Positions 17,159 through 23,327 of a DNA stretch of 23,327 nucleotides are shown piece after piece; the stretch's first letter is position 1; each line of letters begins with the position of its first letter. Made by a program: the position numbers and the translations under genes. Source of the stretch: UCB3 sp964415605 (lineage in GTDB: Bacteria > Chloroflexota > Anaerolineae > Epilineales > Epilineaceae). The stretch spans positions 1-23,327 of the forward strand of contig CAYQBA010000061.1 of the NCBI GenBank assembly GCA_964415605.1, in the 5' to 3' direction. The notes below the pieces were generated by a model that made no database searches, was not told the origin of the DNA, and was given only the letters and a program-made list of their open reading frames with translations.

Positions 17159-17261
17159 GGGGTTCACTCTTCGGTTTGGGGATTCCGGTCGCAGGGACAA
17201 GGACCGCTCACCGACTCAACGCGAGCCGACAGGAGCCAATACAGGACAAGACAATATAATA

Positions 17262-17290
17262 ATCCTATGCTCATGGGCACTGGGCGTCAA
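17262..17290 (-). promoter_or_regulatory. Promoter of the rocD-aroQ-tyrS-pdxH operon
   Basis: On the minus strand, TTGACG (17290-17285, 5/6) and TAGGAT (17267-17262, 4/6) are 17 bp apart, followed by the AT-rich TATTATATTG. The predicted start near 17255 gives a leader of about 97 nt. Confidence 0.55.
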
Positions 17291-17347
17291 CCAGATGGCC
17301 GGCCGTTGCGGGGCCGCACGACCCGCGCGGGTGGTGGACGCGCCCGG

Positions 17348-18211
17348 TCAGCGCAGTACCGCTCCCGCCGCGAAGCGGCCCGTGCGGCCCGCTTCGGCGC
17401 GGTGCGAGTAGAAGCGATCGGTGGCCGCCGGGGTGGAAATACCGGCCACGGCGATCCGGCCGGCGGTGACGCCGGCCGCCGCGAGCTGCCGTGCGTTGGC
17501 CTGCCACAGATCGACCCGGCTCCGGACGCCGCTGGCCGCGTGGACCAGGCCCGGCCAGTCCTCCGGGAAGGCGCGTGCGAAGGCCGCGGCCACCTCGGGC
17601 CCCACCTCGAAGTCGGCGGGCCCGATCGACGGCCCAATGCCCACGACGAGGTCGCCCGGCCGCGTGCCGAACGCGGCGGTCATCGCCGCGACCGTGCGCG
17701 CCGCCACACCGGCCACGGTTCCCCGCCAGCCGGCGTGCGCCACGCCGATGGCCGGGGTGCGCGGGTCGAAGAGCACGATCGGGACGCAGTCGGCCACCAG
17801 GACCGTCAGGCACGCGCCGGGCGTGGCGGTGATGAGGGCGTCGGCCTCCGCGACCGGCGCCGGGGGGACAGGGTCCGGCGCCGTCCCGGATGCCGGTGGG
17901 CCGACGTCGGCGCGGCCGCGGCACGCCGGGCCCGTACCGGCCCCCCCCACGCGGTGCACATGACTGCCGTGCACCTGGCGGCCGGTGACGAGGTCCGGCG
18001 GCGACACGCCGAGCGCGGCGGCCAGCCGGGACCGATTTGCGGCGACGGCCTGCGGATCGTCACCGACGCCGTAACCGAGGTTGAGGCTCGCGAACGGGGC
18101 GCGGCTGGCGCCGCCGGCGCGGGTGGAGACGAAGTGTACCAGGCGCGGGTCATCCGACAGCGCTTGGAATCGGAAAACCGCAAGCCCCGCGCCGAGGTCT
18201 ACGAACGGCAT
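17348..18211 (-). CDS. pgeF: PgeF/YfiH family protein (purine nucleoside phosphorylase / peptidoglycan editing factor)
   Basis: The 287-aa protein matches the PgeF/YfiH fold, members of which act on purine nucleosides or correct peptidoglycan precursors. It shows SLNLGYGVGDDPQAVAANR (residues 43-60 region), QVHG with His81, VADCVPIVLFDP with Cys142, and GVAHAGWRGT with His159. Together these are the metal and catalytic ligands of the family. The C-terminus has FYSHRAEAGRTGRFAAGAVL. An insertion rich in Gly/Pro (about 90-120) separates QVHG from the next conserved block. ATG 18211 is the first Met of the homologous region; it lacks a clear ribosome site. It is divergent from the D-amino-acid oxidase gene across an 89-bp gap. 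Confidence 0.92.
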   Translation of the reverse strand: MPFVDLGAGLAVFRFQALSDDPRLVHFVSTRAGGASRAPFASLNLGYGVGDDPQAVAANRSRLAAALGVSPPDLVTGRQVHGSHVHRVGGAGTGPACRGRADVGPPASGTAPDPVPPAPVAEADALITATPGACLTVLVADCVPIVLFDPRTPAIGVAHAGWRGTVAGVAARTVAAMTAAFGTRPGDLVVGIGPSIGPADFEVGPEVAAAFARAFPEDWPGLVHAASGVRSRVDLWQANARQLAAAGVTAGRIAVAGISTPAATDRFYSHRAEAGRTGRFAAGAVLR

Positions 18212-18300
18212 GGCGTGACAGACCCGGCTGGCCGTTGTGTGAAGTCGCGCGCCCTTGGACGGCGCCGGCCGTGAGCTGCGCCACCGCATGGGAGGAGCCC

Positions 18301-19293
18301 GTGTCGACAAGGACCGCGGCCTTCGACGGCATCGTGATCGGATGCGGCGTCGCTGGCCTGACGTCGGCCATCCGCCTCGCCGAGGCGGGCCTGCGGGTAC
18401 GGATCGTGGCCCGCGCGGTCTCGCCGCACACCACGTCCGACATCGCCGCAGCCGTCTGGTATCCGTTCCGGACCGAGCAGTCCGATCGCAGCCTCGCGTG
18501 GGCCGTCGAGAGCCTGGCGTTCCTGAGGGGACTGGCCGATGATCCCGGCGCCGGCGTCACGCTCGTCGAGGGGATCGAAGCCCTGCCCGTCGCGGCCGGC
18601 GCACCGCCCCCCTGGCACGCGGCCGTCGACGGCTTCCGGCGCGCCCGGCGCGACGAGATCCCACCGCCATACGTCGACGGCTTCGTGTTCACCGTTCCCG
18701 TGGCCCAGATGCCCGTGCACCTCGCCTGGCTCGCGGCGCGGTTCAGGGCCCTGGGAGGCGTCATCGAGACCGGGGTCGAGCTCGCGCCCGACGACCTCGA
18801 TCGCCTTGCGGGCGAGGCGGCCGTCGTGGTCAACTGCACGGGCCTCGGCGCGCGGGATCTGGTCGGCGACGCCGATCTCGTCCCCATCCGCGGCCAGATC
18901 GTGCGGGTGACGCCCGGGCATGCCGGGCGTTTCGTGCAGGCGCCCGCTGACGAAGAGGGCGCCGTCAGCTACGTCATCCCGCGCCCCGACTGCACCGTGC
19001 TGGGCGGCACGACCGAGCTCGGCCGCTGGGATCTCGACGTCGACCCGGCCACCGCGGAGGCGATCCGCGCGCGGTGCGTGCGGCTGGTGCCGGCGCTGGC
19101 CGACGCCGCAGTGCTGTCGCATGCCGTGGGATTGCGCCCGGGCCGCCCGTCCGTGCGGCTCGAAGCCGAGCGGCGCGCTGGGGGGTGGTTGATCCACGAC
19201 TACGGGCATGGCGGGGCTGGGGTGACGCTGGCGTGGGGCTGCGCGGGAGAGGTGGTGCGGCTGGCCGAGACTTGCCTGGGCCACGCCAGATAG
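18301..19293 (+). CDS. D-amino-acid oxidase-like FAD enzyme
   Basis: The 330-aa protein begins with the FAD-binding fold IVIGCGVAGLTSAIRLAEAG (GxGxxG at 14-19). It carries the D-amino-acid oxidase marks TTSDIAAAVWYP, PIRGQIVRV, SYVIPRPD and GLRPGRPSVRLE, and ends with the conserved HDYGHGGAGVTLAWGCA. D-amino-acid oxidases convert D-amino acids and FAD-bound oxygen to 2-oxo acids, ammonia and peroxide. GTG 18301 is chosen because GGAGGAG (18291-18297) lies just upstream; earlier in-frame GTGs lack a ribosome site. No peroxisomal or export signal is expected or seen. Whether it prefers neutral or acidic D-amino acids cannot be told. Confidence 0.88.
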   Translation: MSTRTAAFDGIVIGCGVAGLTSAIRLAEAGLRVRIVARAVSPHTTSDIAAAVWYPFRTEQSDRSLAWAVESLAFLRGLADDPGAGVTLVEGIEALPVAAGAPPPWHAAVDGFRRARRDEIPPPYVDGFVFTVPVAQMPVHLAWLAARFRALGGVIETGVELAPDDLDRLAGEAAVVVNCTGLGARDLVGDADLVPIRGQIVRVTPGHAGRFVQAPADEEGAVSYVIPRPDCTVLGGTTELGRWDLDVDPATAEAIRARCVRLVPALADAAVLSHAVGLRPGRPSVRLEAERRAGGWLIHDYGHGGAGVTLAWGCAGEVVRLAETCLGHAR

Positions 19294-19352
19294 GCCGTCA
19301 TCGCCGCCATCGTGGGGTGCCGAAGCGGTGAAACGATGCGTCAGACCGTCAG

Positions 19353-19379
19353 GGGGACGAAGGCAACGGGCCCGTCCCC
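19353..19379. terminator. Hairpin downstream of the D-amino-acid oxidase gene
   Basis: GGGGACG (19353-19359) pairs with CGTCCCC (19373-19379), loop 13 nt, about 60 nt past the stop at 19293. No U-tract. Confidence 0.35.
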
Positions 19380-19467
19380 GATGCGCCGTCACCACACCCG
19401 AATGCCAGACCGGGCACCCTCGAATGGATGCTGTCGCATGCGCTTGGGCGTGGTGACGGCGCGAGGG

Positions 19468-19487
19468 CGCATCCCCGGCGGGATGCG
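19468..19487 (-). terminator. Hairpin directly after the 83-aa gene
   Basis: CGCATCCC (19468-19475) pairs perfectly with GGGATGCG (19480-19487) around a 4-nt loop, starting 7 nt beyond the stop of the minus-strand gene. No U-tract follows. Confidence 0.5.
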
Positions 19488-19494
19488 GGCCGCA

Positions 19495-19746
19495 TTACTG
19501 CCCGAGCACCTCGAAGATGACCTCGTTCTCCGGGGCGCGCCGGAACTTGATGGGGACACCCGCGGCGTCCGCCGCCTTCTTGAGACGGGCCTTGATGGTC
19601 TGACGGCTGACTTTCTCCTCTTCGACCGTCGTGCGACCACCCTCGCCTGGCTTCAGGTTGCGGATGAACTTGACGTACTCGTTGGTGGCGGTGGACGGGC
19701 GATGATTGCCCGTCAGTTGTTGCCGCGTCAGCTTGGCTAGCGCCAT
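19495..19746 (-). CDS. Unrecognised small basic protein, possible nucleic-acid binder
   Basis: I do not recognise a named family. The 83-aa protein is highly charged, with a polar N-terminus and the segment NEYVKFIRNLKPGEGG. The helix SRQTIKARLKKAADAAG is followed by two likely strands (PIKFRR, NEVIFEVL), an arrangement resembling a recognition helix plus wing. ATG 19746 has AAGGGAGG 8 nt upstream (19762-19755). It has its own promoter, a ~125-nt leader and a hairpin after the stop, so it looks like a well-expressed single-gene unit. No cysteines, signal or membrane segments. A DNA- or RNA-binding role is only a structural guess. Confidence 0.8.
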   Translation of the reverse strand: MALAKLTRQQLTGNHRPSTATNEYVKFIRNLKPGEGGRTTVEEEKVSRQTIKARLKKAADAAGVPIKFRRAPENEVIFEVLGQ

Positions 19747-19875
19747 AGGTAGAACCTCCCTTGGATTGTGTTGTCGTTCGTTTGCGTCCGTGGTTGACGC
19801 GGGCGGCAGTGAGGCGAGGATGCTGGCAGTGCCGATCGCTCGTAATCCGCGTGGAACCTGGAGTGACGCGGCACC

Positions 19876-19904
19876 ATTCTAACGATGTTGGGGCGAAATG
19901 CGAA
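19876..19904 (-). promoter_or_regulatory. Promoter of the 83-aa gene
   Basis: On the minus strand, TTCGCA (19904-19899, 4/6) and TAGAAT (19881-19876, 5/6) are spaced by 17 bp. The -35 lies in a tandem repeat of GCGAAAT (19893-19906). Predicted start is near 19870. Confidence 0.45.
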
Positions 19905-19980
19905 ATGACGTGCGTATCTATCGGTTCGCGTGCTTGGTTTTCTGTTCGCATTGGCGTCTATCCGAGGCCCGTCGTCTTGG

Positions 19981-21621
19981 TCAGAACGTCACCGCCGCCC
20001 CATCCTTGCGCGGGTCACTGCCTCCGATCCGCACGCCGTTTTCGGCGATGACGATGACCTGGCCGCCCCCAAAGGTGCCGGCTCCTGGCGTGTCATCGCG
20101 TGGGACAAGCACGTGCCCGCGTGACGCCAGATCGTGGCGCGCCGTGTCCGAGTACCACGGCTCGAGGGCGATCCGCCCGTCTGGCGTGATCTGGAAGCGC
20201 GGTGCGTCCAGGGCACGCTGGGGATCCATGCCCGCGCAGCGCAGGGCCGCCATGACTTGGAGGTGTCCCTGTGGTTGCATATGGCCGCCCATGACGCCGA
20301 AACATGCGTACAAAGTGCCGTCCTCGGCGTGGGTGGCCATCCCGGGGATGATGGTGTGAAAGGGGCGCTTGCCGGGCGCCAGGCCGTTGGGATGAGCGGC
20401 GTCCAGCGTGAAGCCGGCACCGCGGTTTTGCAGCGGGATGCCCGTCCAGCCGGCGACGATCCCGCTGCCGAAGCCCATGTAGTTGCTGTTGATCAGCGAG
20501 CAGGCATTGCCGTCGCCGTCGACGGCGGCCAGGTAGACCGTGTCCGAGCCGCGCGGGATGCCCGTGGCCGGCGCCTCGATCGCGCGGTCCAGCTTGACCA
20601 GCGCCCGTCGCGCATCGGCGTAGCCCGGAGCGAGCAGCGTCGAGAGCGGTGGGGTGGTGAACGCCGGGTCCGCGACCCAGGCGTGGGCGTCGGCGAACCC
20701 GAGGCGCATGGCCTCGATCAAAAGGTGCAGGCGATCCGCCGAGTCCCAGGGCAACGCCGAGAGGTGCCACTCCCGCGCGATCGCCAGGGCGAGGAGCGCC
20801 GCCAGCCCCTGACCGTTCGGCGGGCACTGCCAGACATCCAGCCCGTGGAAGTGCGTGGCGATGGGCGTATCCCACGTCGACCCGTGGCGGGCCAGATCCT
20901 CGCGGGTGAGGCACCCGCCGGCGGCCGCCACCGCCCCCACGATCGCCTCGGCGATGGGCCCACGATAGAACGCGTCCGGGCCGCCTTCAGCCACTTCCCG
21001 GAGCGCGCGGGCCTGACCGGGCATGCGCACCCGCGCCCCGGCCCGCGGCGCGTCCCCCGCGGGCAGGAAATGCGCCCGCGCGGCGTCGTGCCGCGCCAGC
21101 AGCGGCGCGCTGGCCTGCCAGGCGCGCGCGATCAGCTCGCTGACCGGGTAGCCCCGCTCGGCGGTGGCGATGGCCGGCGCCAGCAATGCCGCCAGCGGCA
21201 TCCGGCCGTGCTCAGCGGCCAGGCGCGCCCACGCCTCCACGGCCCCGGGCACCGTCACCGTCAGCGCCCCGCGCTGCGGCATGGACGCCCAGCCGGCGGC
21301 GCGCAGGCGGGCGGGGTCGAGCGCGGCCGGCGCGCGGCCGCTGCCGTTCAGCGCCCGCACCTCGCGCATCGCCGCGGAGTAGACCAGCGCAAAGCAGTCG
21401 CCGCCCATGCCCGTGCCGGTGGGCTCCACCACGGCGAGCATGGCCGCAGCGGCCACCGCGGCGTCGACGGCGTTGCCACCGGCCAGCATCGTCTGCAGAC
21501 CCGCCTGCGCGGCCAGCGGCTGGCTGGTCGCGACCATCGGCCCCAGGCCCATGACGGCGCTGCGCCGGGATGGGAAGTCCGGGGGGCCATCGAATCGGGT
21601 GCTGGGCGATCCAGGCGACAT
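19981..21621 (-). CDS. Gamma-glutamyltransferase family protein (YwrD-like, cytoplasmic)
   Basis: The 546-aa protein matches the N-terminal-nucleophile GGT family, which self-cleaves at a Thr to give two subunits. Marks are GLGPMVATSQPLAAQAG, GGNAVDAAVAAAA, EPTGTGMGGDCFALVY and PPNGQGLAALLAL. GSDTVYLAAVDGDGNACSLI places the nucleophile at Thr361, and GVMGGHMQPQGHLQVM follows. There is no signal peptide, unlike periplasmic Ggt, so it fits the intracellular YwrD-like subgroup. Possible substrates include glutathione-type gamma-glutamyl compounds, but this subgroup is poorly characterised. ATG 21621 follows AAGGAT at a reasonable distance. It is divergent from a PadR regulator, which could control it. 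Confidence 0.92.
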   Translation of the reverse strand: MSPGSPSTRFDGPPDFPSRRSAVMGLGPMVATSQPLAAQAGLQTMLAGGNAVDAAVAAAAMLAVVEPTGTGMGGDCFALVYSAAMREVRALNGSGRAPAALDPARLRAAGWASMPQRGALTVTVPGAVEAWARLAAEHGRMPLAALLAPAIATAERGYPVSELIARAWQASAPLLARHDAARAHFLPAGDAPRAGARVRMPGQARALREVAEGGPDAFYRGPIAEAIVGAVAAAGGCLTREDLARHGSTWDTPIATHFHGLDVWQCPPNGQGLAALLALAIAREWHLSALPWDSADRLHLLIEAMRLGFADAHAWVADPAFTTPPLSTLLAPGYADARRALVKLDRAIEAPATGIPRGSDTVYLAAVDGDGNACSLINSNYMGFGSGIVAGWTGIPLQNRGAGFTLDAAHPNGLAPGKRPFHTIIPGMATHAEDGTLYACFGVMGGHMQPQGHLQVMAALRCAGMDPQRALDAPRFQITPDGRIALEPWYSDTARHDLASRGHVLVPRDDTPGAGTFGGGQVIVIAENGVRIGGSDPRKDGAAVTF

Positions 21622-21783
21622 GCCGGTATCCTTTGGTGTGCGGGCGGTGATCGGGGTGCCGATCAGAGCGGGCCACCGAAGGGTCCGGCCGCCCGAGGTC
21701 AGCCAGGGCCATGGGTGGCCGGCCCGGGCTCAGATTACCGTGATCGGCCGGCCATCGCAAGACGCCAGGCGGCGACGATACCC

Positions 21784-22128
21784 ATGGAAGATCGCAAGTG
21801 GATGGCCCAGATCCGGCGCGGCGCGCTGGACCTGTGCATCCTGGCCATCCTGTCGCACGGCAAGCGTTACGGCTACGACATCGCCCACGCCCTGTCGGGT
21901 GCCGAGGGGTTCGTCATCAAGGAAGGCACGATCTACCCGCTGCTCAGCCGCATGATGAGCGAGGGCTACGTGGCCGCCGAGTGGCAACCGTCGCCCCAGG
22001 GCCCCCAGCGCAAGTACTACACGTTGACGAAGCTCGGCGAAGCGCGTCTCAGCGCCATGCGCGCCGAATGGCAGCGCTTCACGCGCGACGTCGATCGCCT
22101 GTTCGAGGGAATCGAGGACGGGTCATGA
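21784..22128 (+). CDS. PadR-family transcriptional regulator
   Basis: The 114-aa protein fits the short PadR type. It begins with WMAQIRRGALDLCILAILSHGKRYGYDIAHALS, the standard winged-helix opening. EGTIYPLLSRMMSEGYVAAEW holds the recognition helix and wing, and GPQRKYYTLTKLGEARL leads into a C-terminal dimerisation helix. ATG 21784 has a weak ribosome site; ATG 21802 is an alternative start. Its stop overlaps the next gene's start as ATGA, so the pair is co-translated. PadR proteins usually repress their own operon and partners of this layout are membrane proteins. I see no classic ATGT-N8-ACAT operator upstream. Confidence 0.93.
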   Translation: MEDRKWMAQIRRGALDLCILAILSHGKRYGYDIAHALSGAEGFVIKEGTIYPLLSRMMSEGYVAAEWQPSPQGPQRKYYTLTKLGEARLSAMRAEWQRFTRDVDRLFEGIEDGS

Positions 22129-22964
22129 GCCCCGACATGCAGCGAACGGTGGACCACTACGTCGCGCGCTTGCGGCGCGCGATGCGCGGCGCCTCGCCTG
22201 ACGTGGTCGCCGAGATCGAGCGCGAGATCCGTGGCCACATCGAGGATGCGCTCGCCGCTCGAGAAGCGCCGGCCATGGGGGATCTCCGCGACGCGCTCGA
22301 ACGGCTCGGAGCGCCCGAGGAGTACGCACGGGACCTCGTCTTGTTCATGATGGTCGACCGCGGGTATCGCGATTGGTCGTTGCCCCACATGCTGCGATCG
22401 ACCCTGTTCTGGTCGCTGTCGACCCTTGCCGGCGCCGTCGTCGTTCTGACGTTCGGCATCCTGTACGCGCTCGCGCTCGTGGCGAGCACCGCGGCGGCGC
22501 TCGCGCTCGTCGCCCCAGGCTGGTGGGGAGCTCGATGGGTCGGCGACGGGTTCGGCATGACCGGTCAGCCGGGGCCGGCGCGTTGGCTCGTCGCGATCGG
22601 GGGACCGCTGGCGCTGGTCGGCCTGACGTTCGTCGTGCGCTGGTTCGTCGGGCAGTACGTCCGGCATGCTCGGCCGCATGCCTTCCCGGCTTCCGAGGCA
22701 AGCGACTGGGTGCGGCGGGCCGAGCGGCGGATCCTGGCGATCGCGGGCACGAGCTTCGCCGTCACCTTGCTGGCGGGCTTTGCCTCTGGCGCTTACCGCT
22801 TCGACGCCGCCTTCAGGCCTCACCTGCCGCCCGACTACCTGGCGACGCCCCTGGGCATGGTGAGCGGCGCCGGCATGCTTGCGCTGATCCTGGCGCCGAT
22901 TCTGGGCGTGCTGTGGTCCGTGGTGCGCGCCGACGGGGCGGCCGACGAGGCCCCCGACCTCTGA
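22125..22964 (+). CDS. HAAS/DUF1700-like membrane protein partnered with PadR
   Basis: The 279-aa protein starts with a helical HAAS-like domain (about 5-75): a helix around VDHYVARLRRAMRG, then VVAEIEREIRGHIEDAL and LRDALERLGAPEEYARDL. Four to five membrane segments follow at about 92-131, 153-174, 203-221 and 245-267. HAAS domains occur next to PadR genes and are thought to take part in sensing or to interact with the PadR protein. ATG 22125 is fixed by the ATGA overlap with the regulator stop. The second half has no known enzymatic motif. It ends 61 nt before the rRNA promoter. Confidence 0.85.
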   Translation: MSPDMQRTVDHYVARLRRAMRGASPDVVAEIEREIRGHIEDALAAREAPAMGDLRDALERLGAPEEYARDLVLFMMVDRGYRDWSLPHMLRSTLFWSLSTLAGAVVVLTFGILYALALVASTAAALALVAPGWWGARWVGDGFGMTGQPGPARWLVAIGGPLALVGLTFVVRWFVGQYVRHARPHAFPASEASDWVRRAERRILAIAGTSFAVTLLAGFASGAYRFDAAFRPHLPPDYLATPLGMVSGAGMLALILAPILGVLWSVVRADGAADEAPDL

Positions 22965-23024
22965 TGCCGCCGTTTCGGCGAGGGCGCCGCCGGGCGGCTT
23001 GGACCGGATTTGGACTTTTCGGGC

Positions 23025-23053
23025 TTGACAAGGCCTGCTTTCTGGGTTAGACT
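23025..23053 (+). promoter_or_regulatory. rRNA operon promoter
   Basis: TTGACA (23025-23030, 6/6) is separated by 17 bp from TAGACT (23048-23053). It lies about 225 nt before the 16S start, a normal distance. The predicted start is near 23060. Confidence 0.75.
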
Positions 23054-23276
23054 GGTCCGTGCTGTAGGCAAGCAGCGCTCACGGGCGCACAACAGCATGA
23101 CAATAGAAGGAAGCCAAAGCCGCGGCCATGGCCGGTCGCGGTTTCTATCCGTCGGAAGAATCGGCGGAGACGAGTTGGCCGCACCTTGACAACAGCAGAG
23201 AGAGTGAAAGCGGGTCACCTGGTGATGACGGCCGCTCCTCGGAGCGGCCAAGTGGGATGCTCAAATCGCTGACAAG
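23054..23276 (+). other. rRNA leader with several stem-loops
   Basis: TGCTGT (23060-23065) can pair with ACAGCA (23092-23097). A GC-rich stem spans roughly 23111-23143. GGCCGCTC (23230-23237) pairs perfectly with GAGCGGCC (23242-23249) around CTCG. These fit leader structures that flank processing or antitermination sites. A TTGACA at 23186-23191 has no matching -10. No box A could be assigned with confidence. Confidence 0.5.

Positions 23277-23327
<51 letters not shown>

Noticed and set aside
20134..21783. Long in-frame extension upstream of the PadR gene
   Set aside because: It is antisense to the GGT-like gene and has no family match. PadR homology begins at 21784.
23186..23191. Second rRNA promoter
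   Set aside because: The TTGACA has no -10-like hexamer at 16-18 bp.

Overview
The window is 23.3 kb of very GC-rich bacterial chromosome, dense with genes, whose last ~50 bases are the 5' end of a 16S rRNA gene. Gene content (ECF sigma factor with a DUF4349 partner, bacterial RIO kinase, PadR/HAAS pair, TPTPTP-type linkers, a choice-of-anchor-Y-like secreted protein) and base composition suggest a Chloroflexota-like bacterium (Anaerolineae/Ardenticatenia style). That placement is an inference. Only the first ~50 nt of 16S are present and they do not settle it.

Layout. (1) 173-2247, minus: an ECF sigma factor followed by its presumed membrane-bound anti-sigma/DUF4349 partner, bounded by strong hairpins. 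(2) 2377-5265, minus: gcvP, the single-chain glycine decarboxylase. (3) 5432-6333, plus: a Phd/YefM antitoxin and PIN-domain toxin operon, with a recognisable promoter and a repeated 10-bp palindromic box near its start. (4) 6334-6830: a decayed LVIVD-like fragment, then a compact leader with a near-consensus promoter, a perfect ribosome site, an 18-codon ORF enclosed by a 12-bp stem, an intrinsic terminator and two more very stable hairpins. A RIO-type kinase gene follows (6831-7991). (5) 8051-9067, minus, a DUF697-like membrane protein, divergent from 9296-10075, a two-domain VOC (glyoxalase-like) protein. (6) 10156-12383, minus: a secreted choice-of-anchor-Y-like protein translationally coupled (TAGTG) to an MFS exporter, divergent from a YceI-like lipoprotein (12586-13425). 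(7) 13506-17158, minus: a tight housekeeping operon rocD-aroQ-tyrS-pdxH with a sigma70-like promoter. (8) 17348-18211, minus, pgeF/yfiH, divergent from 18301-19293, a D-amino-acid oxidase. (9) 19495-19746, minus: an unrecognised 83-aa basic protein with its own promoter and long leader. (10) 19981-21621, minus: a cytoplasmic gamma-glutamyltransferase-like enzyme, divergent from a PadR regulator/HAAS-like membrane protein operon (21784-22964). (11) 23025 onward: rRNA promoter, structured leader and 16S start.

Several genes share amino-acid and PLP chemistry: gcvP and rocD use PLP, pdxH makes PLP, and the D-amino-acid oxidase and the gamma-glutamyltransferase also act on amino acids. Convergent gene pairs are usually separated by perfect-stem hairpins lacking a U-tract. 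The most unusual structure is the 6536-6830 leader, which looks like an attenuator or small-RNA locus. No CRISPR array, IS element, tRNA or phage module was seen.
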